DNA of 40,234 nt from Pseudoalteromonas sp. NBT06-2 (GCF_002276045.1 NZ_NQMR01000064.1:1-40234); one strand, 5' to 3'; shown: positions 9,605 through 18,406, numbered from the stretch's first letter. Notes: generated by a model not told the origin, from the sequence alone. A program made the numbers and translations.

Positions 9605-10472
9605 ATTTTTTTTCTAAATAGAGCCTATCTATTAAATAATGATTTTCTTTTTTTCTTGGATGCTTATTTGGCTTTGCATAATTTTTTAAAACACCATATT
9701 TAACATCATCATTTGGGTTGATTAGTATAAAAGGCAATGCAGCACTAACATGATATCTATTTTTTGCATCATATCTAATATTTACCTGTGGACTGACTCT
9801 AGTTGGCCTTCTTATTCTTAATTTATCGTTATCTTTTAAACTTAAAACATTTAACTTTTCTTTATGTATTAGTTCTTGCCAGCTTTGAGAATCTATTTTG
9901 TTCGAACAACCAAATATTTGAGAGTTATCAAGCATTTTTAAAGCATCGAATTTTGATAACAATTTGATAGAGTGTTTATTCATCCATGAAAATCTAATGG
10001 AATAAGGTGATAGGTTTTCAAAATGAATATTTCTATACGCACACAGCGTGATTAAATTAGGAATGGCATTATGAACTATTTCAAATCTGCTATCATTATT
10101 TCCTAAACTTATAATCGTATTTTTAAATTTATTTTTTGCATCATTAATTTGTTTTATTCTAGTTATTAGTAAATCTGGGGTCGACGATTTTATTGCTATT
10201 ATCCCGGGATGTCTTTTTATTACACGGCCGCTTAATTCACTTTTCTTGAAATAATCTTTAAATGAATCACAGCATTTTGAAAAAGCATCATTAAATGAAG
10301 TTTCTGTTACTAGGATTTGATCCGTTGACTTAGTTTCATCTGAAGATGATATATCAGGTAAATGATAGTAACTAGAATATATAAGCTCTTCTGATTTTAA
10401 TTCCAGTATAAGTTGATCAATTATAACATTAATATTGTCAAATTGGCTTCTTATATCAAATTTTGCATTCAT
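9603..10472 (-). CDS. tus: Tus-family DNA replication terminus site-binding protein
   Basis: 289 residues, close to the 309 of E. coli Tus. Matching blocks, judged against the E. coli sequence from memory, include HPGIIAI (LPGVLCY), ITRIKQINDAKNKFKNTI (VSHIQHINKLKTTFEHIV), RFEIVHNAIPNLITLCAYR (RFEWVHRHLPGLITLNAYR), IRFSWMNKHSIK (LRFGWANKHIIK) and KLRIRRPTRVSPQ (KLKIKRPVKVQP). H134 falls on the E. coli histidine at about 144 that helps lock the flipped Ter cytosine. Tus bound to Ter blocks a replication fork from one side only. It lies next to the replicon's own initiator rather than opposite the origin, which suggests a fork barrier that sets replication direction or a terminus near the origin. 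No convincing Ter overlaps its promoter, unlike E. coli TerB. Confidence 0.93.
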   Translation of the reverse strand: MNAKFDIRSQFDNINVIIDQLILELKSEELIYSSYYHLPDISSSDETKSTDQILVTETSFNDAFSKCCDSFKDYFKKSELSGRVIKRHPGIIAIKSSTPDLLITRIKQINDAKNKFKNTIISLGNNDSRFEIVHNAIPNLITLCAYRNIHFENLSPYSIRFSWMNKHSIKLLSKFDALKMLDNSQIFGCSNKIDSQSWQELIHKEKLNVLSLKDNDKLRIRRPTRVSPQVNIRYDAKNRYHVSAALPFILINPNDDVKYGVLKNYAKPNKHPRKKENHYLIDRLYLEKK

Positions 10473-10850
10473 AGAAAGTTTCTTATTTTTAAATTATTAC
10501 CTTTTAGTATTTTTTTCGTTAATTTATCTACTGACACGATGCGATAGTTAAATAAAAGGTATGATGTGTTCTTTATTTTATACTAATATTCACCAAATAA
10601 CAGCAGGTTTAGTCTAATAGTTTATGGGCAAGTAATTAATGGTAGACTCAAAGGGTCAAAAAGGTCGACCTGACGCATTACCTAAATTGAATATAGGAAT
10701 GTATAATTTTATATTTAGAACTTAAAAGGAGCGTATATTGATATATACAAATACTATAATATACATTAAATATTTAATTTTCCGTGATAAACACAATCAA
10801 AAAAATAACCAATGTATACAACTACATTTTATTTATGAGTCTATATAAAC
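10473..10850. other. Intergenic region between tus and the importer genes
   Basis: AT-rich region holding the tus promoter (minus) and presumably the importer promoter (plus). It contains a 27-bp segment (10548-10574) that matches the downstream permease gene at 11163-11189 in 26 of 27 positions. I see no Fur box and no recognisable cobalamin riboswitch before the permease. A 28-codon open frame at 10639-10725 has no ribosome binding site and is not called. Confidence 0.5.
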
Positions 10851-11840
10851 ATGTTAGTTAATAATCGTAATATATATATAGCTTTATTTTGGCTTATATT
10901 AGTAACAACATTCGCTACTTATTATGGGGGGGTATCTTCTTCTAGCATAAATCCCTTTGCTCTAACTGAAATACAGTCAGTTATTATTTATGAGTTAAGA
11001 CTACCTAAAATTTTTACAGCTATTTTAGTAGGCGCGTGCTTAACATTAAGTGGGCATTTGTTCCAAATACTTTTATCTAACCCATTAGCTGAACCTGGTC
11101 TTTTAGGTGTTTCAAGTTTTTCTTCTTTATTTATTATTCTCGGTGCTGCGTTATTTTCTTTTTTAAATATAAGGTATGATGTGTTCTTTTTGATATTGAG
11201 TGCCTCACTGGGGGCTTTTCTGGCAGTTACTATAATATTTCAATTAGCAAAGATTTTAGGACAATACTCAAGCTCGGCATTAATTTTAAGTGGGATCTCT
11301 CTAACGACTTTTATTTCAGCATTAACTAGTTGGCTTATATTTTATTCAGAAAATGATCAGTTAAGAACATTCAATTTATGGCTCTTAGGAAGTTTTGAGC
11401 ATGTAACTTATGCACAGTTATTATTTATAAGTTTAGTAGCTTTAATTTGTATCGTTATTGCTATGTATAAAAGCAACGACTTAAACTTACTTTATTTAGG
11501 AGATCAAAATGCAAACTTATATGGCGTAAAAGTTAATAGATTAAGAAAGTACATGCTTATCATCGCCAGTGCTTTAGCTGCTTGCGCAGTTGCTTTAGGT
11601 GGCGTAATTGCATTTATTGGATTATTAGTACCACATGCAACAAGAATGAAATTTGGGCATGACAATAGGTTTATTTTACCAATATTAATTATTAATGGTG
11701 CAACGTGTATGATAATTATCGAATGGATTTCTAGAACTAGCATGTATTTACAGTTACCCCTAGGTCTCGTCACTGCAACCATAGGTGGTCCATTTTTCTT
11801 ACTAATTCTTTTCAAACACTTTAAAAACCAGGGTTTGTAA
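10851..11840 (+). CDS. FecCD/BtuC-family ABC transporter permease
   Basis: 329 residues with about nine hydrophobic segments. Family signatures are RLPKIFTAILVGACLTLSGHLFQ (around 50-72), NPLAEPGLLGVSS (79-91) and GGVIAFIGLLVPHATRM (251-267), typical of permeases for cobalamin, haem or ferric siderophores. It would import the complex across the inner membrane with the ATPase encoded next. Its stop overlaps the ATPase start (TAATG), so translation is probably coupled. No periplasmic binding protein or TonB receptor lies nearby, and no Fur box or cobalamin riboswitch is visible, so the substrate stays open. ATG 10851 has no clear Shine-Dalgarno sequence. Confidence 0.9.
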   Translation: MLVNNRNIYIALFWLILVTTFATYYGGVSSSSINPFALTEIQSVIIYELRLPKIFTAILVGACLTLSGHLFQILLSNPLAEPGLLGVSSFSSLFIILGAALFSFLNIRYDVFFLILSASLGAFLAVTIIFQLAKILGQYSSSALILSGISLTTFISALTSWLIFYSENDQLRTFNLWLLGSFEHVTYAQLLFISLVALICIVIAMYKSNDLNLLYLGDQNANLYGVKVNRLRKYMLIIASALAACAVALGGVIAFIGLLVPHATRMKFGHDNRFILPILIINGATCMIIIEWISRTSMYLQLPLGLVTATIGGPFFLLILFKHFKNQGL

Positions 11841-12601
11841 TGATTAAAATATCAAATGTTAGTTATAAAATTAGTAATGAATTTGAGTTAAAAGAATTAA
11901 ATTTAACAATTAACCCCGGAGTGCATCATTTATTAGGCCCCAATGGTGCCGGTAAAACAAGTCTACTTAATTTAATAAGTGGTTTATGTGCTGTAGATAA
12001 AGGCAGTATATTAATTAAAGATTTAGAAGTTGACCCTTTAAACTTGAGAGCTTTGAGTAAAGTAAGAGCATACTTACTACAAAAACAAACTGCACATTTT
12101 GCACTTACAGTAAAAGCAATGCTCACAATCACCTTATCTTTAACCGATAAAGAGATCGATAAGTTATGTGAAAATAACATTATTATAAAAGGGTTAGATC
12201 TCAAACCCTTATTAAATAGAGTGATAACAGGCTTATCTGGGGGTGAAACACAAAGGGCACATTTAGCGAGAGTATTATTACATTGCGCTCAAGAAATAAA
12301 CCCAGCCTCTTGTTTACTGTTAGATGAGCCTTTCACAGGTTTAGATGTTGCACATAAGCTATGGCTAAATCAATATTTATCCCTGTTAGGGGAATGCATC
12401 ACCATTATAATAAGTCACCATGAGTTAAACTTGGCTTTAAATTTAGCCCAACCTTGTATAATTATAAATAAGGGGCGAATACACAGCATTTTAAGTGATA
12501 GTCGCGATATTGAAAGAACAACTTTACTTGACGTTTTTAACCTACCTGTAGCTGCATTAATTGAAACAAATGAAGGTATCCTGCAAATAATCGGTATTTA
12601 A
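11840..12601 (+). CDS. ABC transporter ATPase, BtuD/FecE type
   Basis: A 253-residue ATP-binding subunit. Walker A is GPNGAGKTS (about 34-42), the signature is LSGGETQRAHLARVL (about 132-146), Walker B is CLLLDEP (about 158-164) and the H-loop lies in IIISHHE. It powers the permease encoded immediately upstream, which it overlaps by one base. The spacing of the motifs is normal and the protein looks intact. The pair probably takes up cobalamin or an iron-chelate; the divergence of the Q-loop region does not let me choose. The gene ends about 100 bases before the DAHP synthase gene, with a cluster of inverted repeats between them. Confidence 0.9.
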   Translation: MIKISNVSYKISNEFELKELNLTINPGVHHLLGPNGAGKTSLLNLISGLCAVDKGSILIKDLEVDPLNLRALSKVRAYLLQKQTAHFALTVKAMLTITLSLTDKEIDKLCENNIIIKGLDLKPLLNRVITGLSGGETQRAHLARVLLHCAQEINPASCLLLDEPFTGLDVAHKLWLNQYLSLLGECITIIISHHELNLALNLAQPCIIINKGRIHSILSDSRDIERTTLLDVFNLPVAALIETNEGILQIIGI

Positions 12602-12603
12602 TC

Positions 12604-12641
12604 AAATTTCATCTTGAAATTTACCACAAGATAGGTAAATT
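12604..12641. promoter_or_regulatory. Overlapping inverted repeats upstream of DAHP synthase
   Basis: Three perfect inverted repeats overlap within 38 bases: AAATTTCA/TGAAATTT (12604-12611, 12615-12622), ATCTTG/CAAGAT (12611-12616, 12627-12632) and AATTTACC/GGTAAATT (12618-12625, 12634-12641). They cannot all form at once. This could be an RNA switch or a compound operator; neither is shown. The arms are not TyrR boxes. Confidence 0.45.
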
Positions 12642-12703
12642 CAGTGTATACATAAATATATGTATTAAATTTTAATATTGTTATACGGAATGAGGAAATA
12701 ACA

Positions 12704-14059
12704 GTGAAATCTTGGAGTCCTAACAGTTGGAGAGAATCCCCAATTGTGCAACAACCGCAATACCCAGACCTTGCAGAATTAGCAAGTGTAGAAAGCCAAA
12801 TAAATAGTGCACCACCTTTAGTTTTTGCAGAAGAAACGAGAAGTCTATATAAACAATTAGCTGAAGTATGTGAAGGTAAAGCCTTTTTATTACAAGGTGG
12901 AGATTGTGCAGAATCTTTTTCTGAATTTAATGCTGCAGGGATCCGTGATACCTTTAAAACATTATTGCAAATGGCTGTTGTTTTAACTTATGGAGGTAAA
13001 TGCCCTGTAGTCAAAATCGCACGTATGGCTGGTCAATATGCAAAACCTCGTTCTGCTGATTTAGAGACAGTAAATGGCATAAATTTACCTTCTTATCGTG
13101 GTGATATTGTAAATGGTATTGATTTCACCGCAGAAGCTAGAATACCAGATCCTAAGCGTCTTTTAACTGCATACCATCAAAGTGCAGCGACATTAAATTT
13201 GTTACGTGCATTTGCTCAGGGAGGGTTAGCTGATTTACATCAAGTAAATCGCTGGAATATGAGTTTTGTAGCAGCGAACCCACTTAAAGAAAAATATCAA
13301 ATTCTAGCTGCTAAGATTCAAGAAGCTCTTGAATTTATGGAAGTTTGTGGCATAAATGCGAGTAATGCACCAAGCATAAAAGAAACAAGCCTTTATACTT
13401 CTCACGAAGCATTATTATTAGGTTACGAAGAAGCTTTAACGCGTAGAGATCACTTAACTGGTGATTGGTACGATTGCTCTGCTCACTTTGTTTGGATCGG
13501 TGAAAGAACAAGACAGTTAGATCACGCACACATAGAGTTCTTCCGTGGCATCAAAAATCCAATTGGTGTAAAAGTTGGTCCTGGAATGGATCCAGAAGAT
13601 TTGATCCGCTTAATTGATGCTGTTAATCCTGATAATATTCCAGGTCGCTTAACATTAATTACAAGAATGGGCGCAGATGTACTTGCTGATAAGTTACCCG
13701 CATTAGTTCGTAAAGTTGAACAAGAAGGCCGTAAAGTTGTATGGACTTCTGATCCTATGCACGGCAATACTGAAAAAGCAAGTAATGGATATAAAACGCG
13801 TAGTTTCAATAATATTTTACGTGAAATAAGCCAATTCTTTGCAGTACATAATGCAGAAGGTTCATACCCAGGTGGTATACACTTAGAAATGACTGGTCAA
13901 CACGTAACAGAATGCACAGGTGGTGCTTATGGCCTATCTGAACACGATTTGGCTCAGAGATATAAAACACAATGTGATCCTCGCCTAAATGCTGATCAAG
14001 TTTTAGAGTTAGGTTTCTTAGTTGCTGATTTACTAAAAGACGCAAGAAGTAATCGCTAA
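12704..14059 (+). CDS. Class II 3-deoxy-7-phosphoheptulonate (DAHP) synthase
   Basis: This enzyme condenses phosphoenolpyruvate with erythrose 4-phosphate, the first step of the shikimate pathway. 451 residues is normal for the class II (plant/actinobacterial) type. Conserved blocks are GGDCAESF with metal-ligand C68, [57 protein letters not shown] and DPRLN; in the Mycobacterium enzyme the C, H, E and D of these motifs bind the metal. The start is GTG 12704, with GAGGA seven to eight bases upstream; the nearby ATG at 12689 runs into a stop. It is a single gene without other aro genes beside it. The preceding leader contains overlapping inverted repeats that may regulate it. Confidence 0.95.
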   Translation: MKSWSPNSWRESPIVQQPQYPDLAELASVESQINSAPPLVFAEETRSLYKQLAEVCEGKAFLLQGGDCAESFSEFNAAGIRDTFKTLLQMAVVLTYGGKCPVVKIARMAGQYAKPRSADLETVNGINLPSYRGDIVNGIDFTAEARIPDPKRLLTAYHQSAATLNLLRAFAQGGLADLHQVNRWNMSFVAANPLKEKYQILAAKIQEALEFMEVCGINASNAPSIKETSLYTSHEALLLGYEEALTRRDHLTGDWYDCSAHFVWIGERTRQLDHAHIEFFRGIKNPIGVKVGPGMDPEDLIRLIDAVNPDNIPGRLTLITRMGADVLADKLPALVRKVEQEGRKVVWTSDPMHGNTEKASNGYKTRSFNNILREISQFFAVHNAEGSYPGGIHLEMTGQHVTECTGGAYGLSEHDLAQRYKTQCDPRLNADQVLELGFLVADLLKDARSNR

Positions 14060-14104
14060 CTAATTATAAAATATAATGCGGTAATCATCTCCCCATATAT
14101 TCAA

Positions 14105-14157
14105 CCCTGTATTAATTCGGTGTAACTGCCAGTTTTACAATATTATTACAGGGTTTT
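14105..14157 (+). terminator. Possible terminator after DAHP synthase
   Basis: CCCTGTATTA (14105-14114) pairs with TATTACAGGG (14144-14153), with one mismatch, and is followed by TTTT. The loop of about 30 bases is long, so this is tentative. A second small hairpin, TACCAAT/ATTGGTA, follows at 14189-14207. Confidence 0.4.
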
Positions 14158-14329
14158 ACAAATCAAATATATTACTATTCAAGACCTTTACCAATTTATT
14201 ATTGGTATTGTATGTAGACAGTATTTTGCATTTATCACTTGATAAATAAATTCATCAGTTAGTTTATACGTTATTGAAAACTTCTTGACTATACAAGTTT
14301 TCCTGATTTTTAAAGTGAAATGCATAAAA

Positions 14330-15560
14330 ATCAATACTTAAAAGACTAAACTATGTTGTAAAAATCACCTTAGAACCAAGATATATTTGCGATGAAAGCA
14401 TTGCATTTTTTGGCCAAAATAGAATTGCTTTTGCTCGTTACGCAAGGTTTCAGCATATTATCTCATCTGTATTATCATATGAGCACTCAAACTCGTATTA
14501 AGTTTTGCTAAGTCAGAGTTTAGATAACAAATACTTTGATAGCCGTCAATATGAATTGTAATTTATCGATATACAATAGAGTAAAATTAAAAAGCTTATC
14601 CGCTCACTCTTCTTGTCTATTGATATCGAGCTCATTCATTTAAAATGATGAATTACGTGATGAGTATGAAGGCCATTTTTATTTTGACTTATTATATAAC
14701 AATTATTCAGAAATACAGCCTAATACCATATCAACCGATGCTCACGGTACCCACAGTGTGAATGCTATTTTTGATTTAGTATTTATTGAATGAAGATAAT
14801 GGCAACCATATACCCAAGTCACTTCAAGATGTGAGGTTCAGGACTGCTGAGCAATTCATGATCTAGGCGCATCTTTGCATTAATGGTTACTCCCTTAAAA
14901 AAATATGGACCGGCAATATGCTCCTGCATTGCTCTAGTACCTACATCCATGCAGGCAACAACGAGCATGATTTGCTCAGAAGTCCCTGTAAGGTTGATTT
15001 ATAAATACTTTATGCAGCGTTATTGATTTTGAAAAGGGAATAACCATGTTCTTCAATCAATGCCTTGCCTAAAGCATTTCTAATTCCAACTGAATCCTGC
15101 ATCTGAAGTGGTTTGGGTATATATATAATACGAGTATCAGTTGACATTACAAAAGATTTAATCAGGCATTGATACCAAGGAATAGTCGCCCCCTTGTCAA
15201 ATCAATAACGCGGCATAAATTGTTATTAAATAACACCTTAGGTATTCCATAGACGCTTAATCTCTACGTTCCAACTTATTAAAAAGAAACAAACATTTCT
15301 ACAAAGTTACGCCTTGATATTAAGTATCTATGAAACGCTGAATTATGCATCTTGAGGTAGCTTGGTTATAAAATTAAAGAAAAAACACTCAAGCTCTGAA
15401 CAGAGGTGAAATTTACCATCAATTAGAGCGATCAATCACTTCAGTTAAAGGTAATAAGTTTGATGGTGGTAATGAATACTTAGTTTCAAAATGGAACAAT
15501 TGTGTTCGGAACAGTAAAACAAGCTTCGACAATATGTTGTACATAAATTACGACATTGTT
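14330..15560 (+). pseudogene. Decayed Tn3-family transposase, split by a MITE-like element
   Basis: Fragments of one transposase survive in shifting plus-strand frames: LKRLNYVVKITLEPRY and CDESIAFFGQNRIAFARYA (about 14341-14450), DNKYFDSRQYE and SKIKKLIRSLFLSIDIELIH (about 14527-14640), DELRDEYEGHFYF then STDAHGTHSVNAI (about 14649-14780), and, after the inserted element, ALNRGEIYHQLERSI and GNKFDGGNEYLVSKWNNCVR (about 15393-15515). The first blocks match the remnant at the left edge of the window. TDAHG and NRGE match the catalytic TDTHG and NKGE motifs of Tn3 transposases. Stops, frameshifts and a large deletion between these motifs make it non-functional. Confidence 0.82.
14809..15370. 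mobile_element. MITE-like element inserted in the Tn3 remnant
   Basis: Imperfect terminal inverted repeats TATACCCAAG(TC)ACTTCAAGATG (14809-14831) and its counterpart at 15348-15370 match in about 19 of 23 positions. Transposase fragments end before it and resume after it. It encodes no protein I recognise. It contains two copies, in opposite orientation, of the core also found in the repeats at 27.2 and 32.7 kb (15009-15068 minus, 15161-15218 plus), so it looks composite. No target duplication is clear. Confidence 0.6.
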
Positions 15561-15640
15561 TTTAATAGATATTTTGCTATTTATTTAATTGATCTATATC
15601 ATTAATTAAAAGCGATTTATAAATAGGTTTTGTAATAAAT

Positions 15641-16177
15641 ATGTTTAAATACATTTCAGTATTAATTATTTTTTTAACAAGTTTTTTTGGCAATACAACA
15701 AATTTAAAAGTAGGAGATCTTGCGCCTGATTTTAATTTACAGGCTACAACAGGTGACTATTACCGATTAAGTGATTATAAAAACAAAAAAGTCATTGTTT
15801 TAGCATGGTATCCAATGGCTAATACTCGAGGTTGTACAATAGAATGTCGTTCTTTAGTTCAAAAAGGTCATTTGATCCGAGAGTATAATGCCCGTTACTT
15901 TATGGCTTCTGTTGATCCTCTTGATGATAATCGTGATTTTGCAAAGAAAACCAAAGCAGATTTTCCAATGTTAAGTGATCCAACCAAAGAAACAGCAAAA
16001 GCATATGATGTTTTAAATTTATTTAAAGTAGCAAGTAGAATTACTTTCTATATTGGTTTAAACGGAAATATTATAAAAATAGACGAAGATATAAACCCTG
16101 AAACAGCTGCAGAAGATATTGCTAAAAATTTAAAATCCTTAAACATCACAAAAAGTACCATTGAATTAATTGACTAA
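15641..16177 (+). CDS. Exported Bcp-type peroxiredoxin
   Basis: 178 residues. Residues 1-18 form a hydrophobic signal-like segment, followed by an AhpC/TSA thioredoxin-fold domain starting at VGDLAPDFNL. The peroxidatic cysteine lies in PMANTRGC (C65), and a CTIEC arrangement puts a likely resolving cysteine at C69, as in atypical 2-Cys Bcp/PrxQ enzymes. It should reduce peroxides using thioredoxin-like donors; the leader suggests a periplasmic site, unusual for Bcp but common for such variants in marine gammaproteobacteria. It is followed 55 bases later by an aldehyde dehydrogenase on the same strand. The ribosome binding site is weak. Confidence 0.87.
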   Translation: MFKYISVLIIFLTSFFGNTTNLKVGDLAPDFNLQATTGDYYRLSDYKNKKVIVLAWYPMANTRGCTIECRSLVQKGHLIREYNARYFMASVDPLDDNRDFAKKTKADFPMLSDPTKETAKAYDVLNLFKVASRITFYIGLNGNIIKIDEDINPETAAEDIAKNLKSLNITKSTIELID

Positions 16178-16232
16178 AACTTAATAGCTTGATAAGTTTT
16201 AATATTAGACTATTTATTCTATTGAGATATTG

Positions 16233-17675
16233 ATGAGTCCACATGATAAATTATACAAAGTACAAACAAACAACTGTAAAAACAATGCGCAATTAATAGA
16301 TAGCTTTAACACTTTGAAATTAGACTTTGAAAAACAAGTTAATCCACATAAAGATATAAGAATTGAACAGCTTAAAGTATTAAAAACAAACCTTATAAAA
16401 TTTAAGCCTGAACTTTTAAAAGCACTAGAAACAGATTATGGCCAACGAAGTAATTTTGACTCTGTACTCGCAGATATACTACCAACTGTTCAACATATTA
16501 AATATACCACCAAAAACTTAGCTAAATGGATGAAGCCTTCATACCGAAAAAGTGGGCTACTTTTAGCACCTTCTACAATAAAAGTACAATACCAACCTCT
16601 AGGTGTAGTTGGCATAATTGTTCCTTGGAATTTCCCCATATTTTTGAGCTTAGGTCCTATTGCAACTGCTCTGGCTGCTGGTAATAAAATAATGGTTAAG
16701 TTAAGTGAATTTACACCTCATACCAATCAAATAATCACACAGCTTCTCAAACCGCTGTCAGCCGATATAATTGTCATTGAAGGTGAAAGAGATGTCTCTC
16801 GCGAATTCTCATCCTTACCTTTTGACCATTTATTATTTACCGGATCAACAGAAATTGGCAAACAGGTAATGCGTGCAGCTTCAGATAATTTAACGCCGGT
16901 TACACTAGAGTTAGGTGGTAAGTCACCTGTCATTATTGATGATGAAATTGATATTAAAACAGCAGTTTCACGACTTCTAATTGGTAAATGTTTAAATGCA
17001 GGTCAAATCTGTGTTGCCCCTGATTATATTTTATTACCCAAAGAAAAAGTACAAGGATTTATTGATTGTTTTATTCAAGAATTTAATAAAGCCTATCCGG
17101 AGGGAATTAATGATGTAAATTTCAGCTCTATTATAAATAATAAACAGTTTTCAAGGTTAAATAGCTATTTAGAAGATGCTATTGATAAAGGCGCAACTGT
17201 ATCAGCTGTCACTCAAACCTCAATTGACTCGAAAAAACATCGTCTCTTACCCCAATTAATAACAAATGTGACTGAAGATATGTTATTAATGAAAAATGAA
17301 ATATTTGGTCCAATTTTACCGTTGATCGGCTATAAAAACTTCGAAGATGCAATTGATTACATAAATAAAAAAGATCGTCCTTTAGCTTTATATTTAATGA
17401 GTTTTAATAAAAAAACTCAGAAAAATGTACTTGAAAATACTCACAGCGGAGGAGTGTGCATTAATGATACTTTAATGCACGTATCTGCTGATGATGCTCC
17501 TTTTGGCGGCATAGGGCCATCAGGTATGGGGCAATATCATGGAAAAGAAGGTTTTTTGACTTTTTCTAAAGCTAAAACAGTATTAAAAAGTTATCGATTT
17601 AGCCCTAGAAGTTTATGCTTAAATCATTATAAAAAGATGATGCAAAGAGTACTTGAAAAAATATTTATAAATTAA
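16233..17675 (+). CDS. Aldehyde dehydrogenase (coniferyl-aldehyde-dehydrogenase-like)
   Basis: 480 residues from ATG 16233 (a TTG one codon earlier is possible). It has the full NAD(P)-dependent aldehyde dehydrogenase core: IVPWNFP (129-135), FTGSTEIGKQVM (202-213), the catalytic glutamate E226 in TLELGGKSP, and the catalytic cysteine C260 in NAGQICVAPDY. The NAGQ-CVAPDY form is characteristic of the coniferyl aldehyde dehydrogenase/fatty aldehyde subgroup. It oxidises an aldehyde to the acid; the substrate cannot be read from the sequence. It sits behind the peroxiredoxin, which may hint at detoxification of oxidative aldehydes. It is convergent with the Sel1-repeat gene, with only 11 bases between the stops. 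Confidence 0.9.
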   Translation: MSPHDKLYKVQTNNCKNNAQLIDSFNTLKLDFEKQVNPHKDIRIEQLKVLKTNLIKFKPELLKALETDYGQRSNFDSVLADILPTVQHIKYTTKNLAKWMKPSYRKSGLLLAPSTIKVQYQPLGVVGIIVPWNFPIFLSLGPIATALAAGNKIMVKLSEFTPHTNQIITQLLKPLSADIIVIEGERDVSREFSSLPFDHLLFTGSTEIGKQVMRAASDNLTPVTLELGGKSPVIIDDEIDIKTAVSRLLIGKCLNAGQICVAPDYILLPKEKVQGFIDCFIQEFNKAYPEGINDVNFSSIINNKQFSRLNSYLEDAIDKGATVSAVTQTSIDSKKHRLLPQLITNVTEDMLLMKNEIFGPILPLIGYKNFEDAIDYINKKDRPLALYLMSFNKKTQKNVLENTHSGGVCINDTLMHVSADDAPFGGIGPSGMGQYHGKEGFLTFSKAKTVLKSYRFSPRSLCLNHYKKMMQRVLEKIFIN

Positions 17676-17686
17676 CCTGACTTAGA

Positions 17687-18406
17687 TTAAATCCGTCTCC
17701 CACCATTATACTTGCCTTCTTTTATCTTGTAATACATAGAAGAAGCTTTATCTTTTGCTAATTTAATTTGACTAGGTGATAGTTTCTTTTCATCTAGCAT
17801 TCTACTTTGGCTTGCTTGTTTATTACCATTATACTCTGCTATGGAATTCCATATATAAGACATTTCAATGCTTTTATTCACTCCAAGACCTTCAAAATAC
17901 ATCAATGCGAGATTAAATTGCGCTAAAGTATAATTCTGTGCCGCTGATTTAATATACCACTTCACGGCTGTATGATAATTTTTGCGAGTGCCTTCACCGT
18001 TAGTATACATAACACCTAAGTTATACTGGGCCACAGACATACCTTTTTCAGCTGCAAGTGTGAATAAATCTAAGGACTTAGTTAGGTTGGCTTTAACCCC
18101 ATTGCCATCTTTATAAATCACAGCTAATGCGAAAGTCGCATCAGTAAAATCTCTTGCCGACGCATCTTGGTATAACTGAATCGCTTTTTGTTGATCTTTA
18201 GGAACGCCTAAACCACGTGAATATAATTCGGCTAAATGGTACATGCCAGGGGCATAATCATGTTCAACTAAGTATTGAAACTCACTAAGGGCGGTTTCAA
18301 AATCACCACTATTTGCAGCATTGATACCTTTTTGTAAATCAGCAAATACCGGAACGGATAAAAAAGCTACTGCTAATATCGTGTACTTCAATTGTCTGAA
18401 TATCAT
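17687..18406 (-). CDS. Exported Sel1-like repeat protein
   Basis: About 239 residues from ATG 18406; a GTG at 18418 would add four. A signal peptide (MIFRQLKYTILAVAFLSVPVFA) is followed by about four Sel1-like (SLR) repeats, e.g. MYHLAELYSRGLGVPKD, TFALAVIYKDGNGVKAN, QYNLGVMYTNGEGTRKN and QFNLALMYFEGLGVNKS. These fold into an alpha-solenoid that mediates protein-protein contacts. The protein is therefore probably periplasmic and part of an envelope complex or signalling path; the partner is unknown. It lies beside, and in the same direction as, a GGDEF-EAL gene located upstream of it, 106 or more bases away, so co-transcription is possible but not shown. Confidence 0.85.
   Translation of the reverse strand: MIFRQLKYTILAVAFLSVPVFADLQKGINAANSGDFETALSEFQYLVEHDYAPGMYHLAELYSRGLGVPKDQQKAIQLYQDASARDFTDATFALAVIYKDGNGVKANLTKSLDLFTLAAEKGMSVAQYNLGVMYTNGEGTRKNYHTAVKWYIKSAAQNYTLAQFNLALMYFEGLGVNKSIEMSYIWNSIAEYNGNKQASQSRMLDEKKLSPSQIKLAKDKASSMYYKIKEGKYNGGRRI

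Noticed and set aside
10639..10725. 28-codon open frame beginning MVDSKGQKGRPDALPK
   Set aside because: No ribosome binding site, no recognised homologue and very short; not supported as a gene.
10756..10767. AATGTATATTAT (minus strand), identical to the centre of the E. coli dif site
   Set aside because: The XerC arm does not match and the XerD arm fits only about 7 of 11 positions; in AT-rich DNA this is probably chance. A dif near this origin would fit a unidirectional replicon, so a genome-wide dif search is the proper test.
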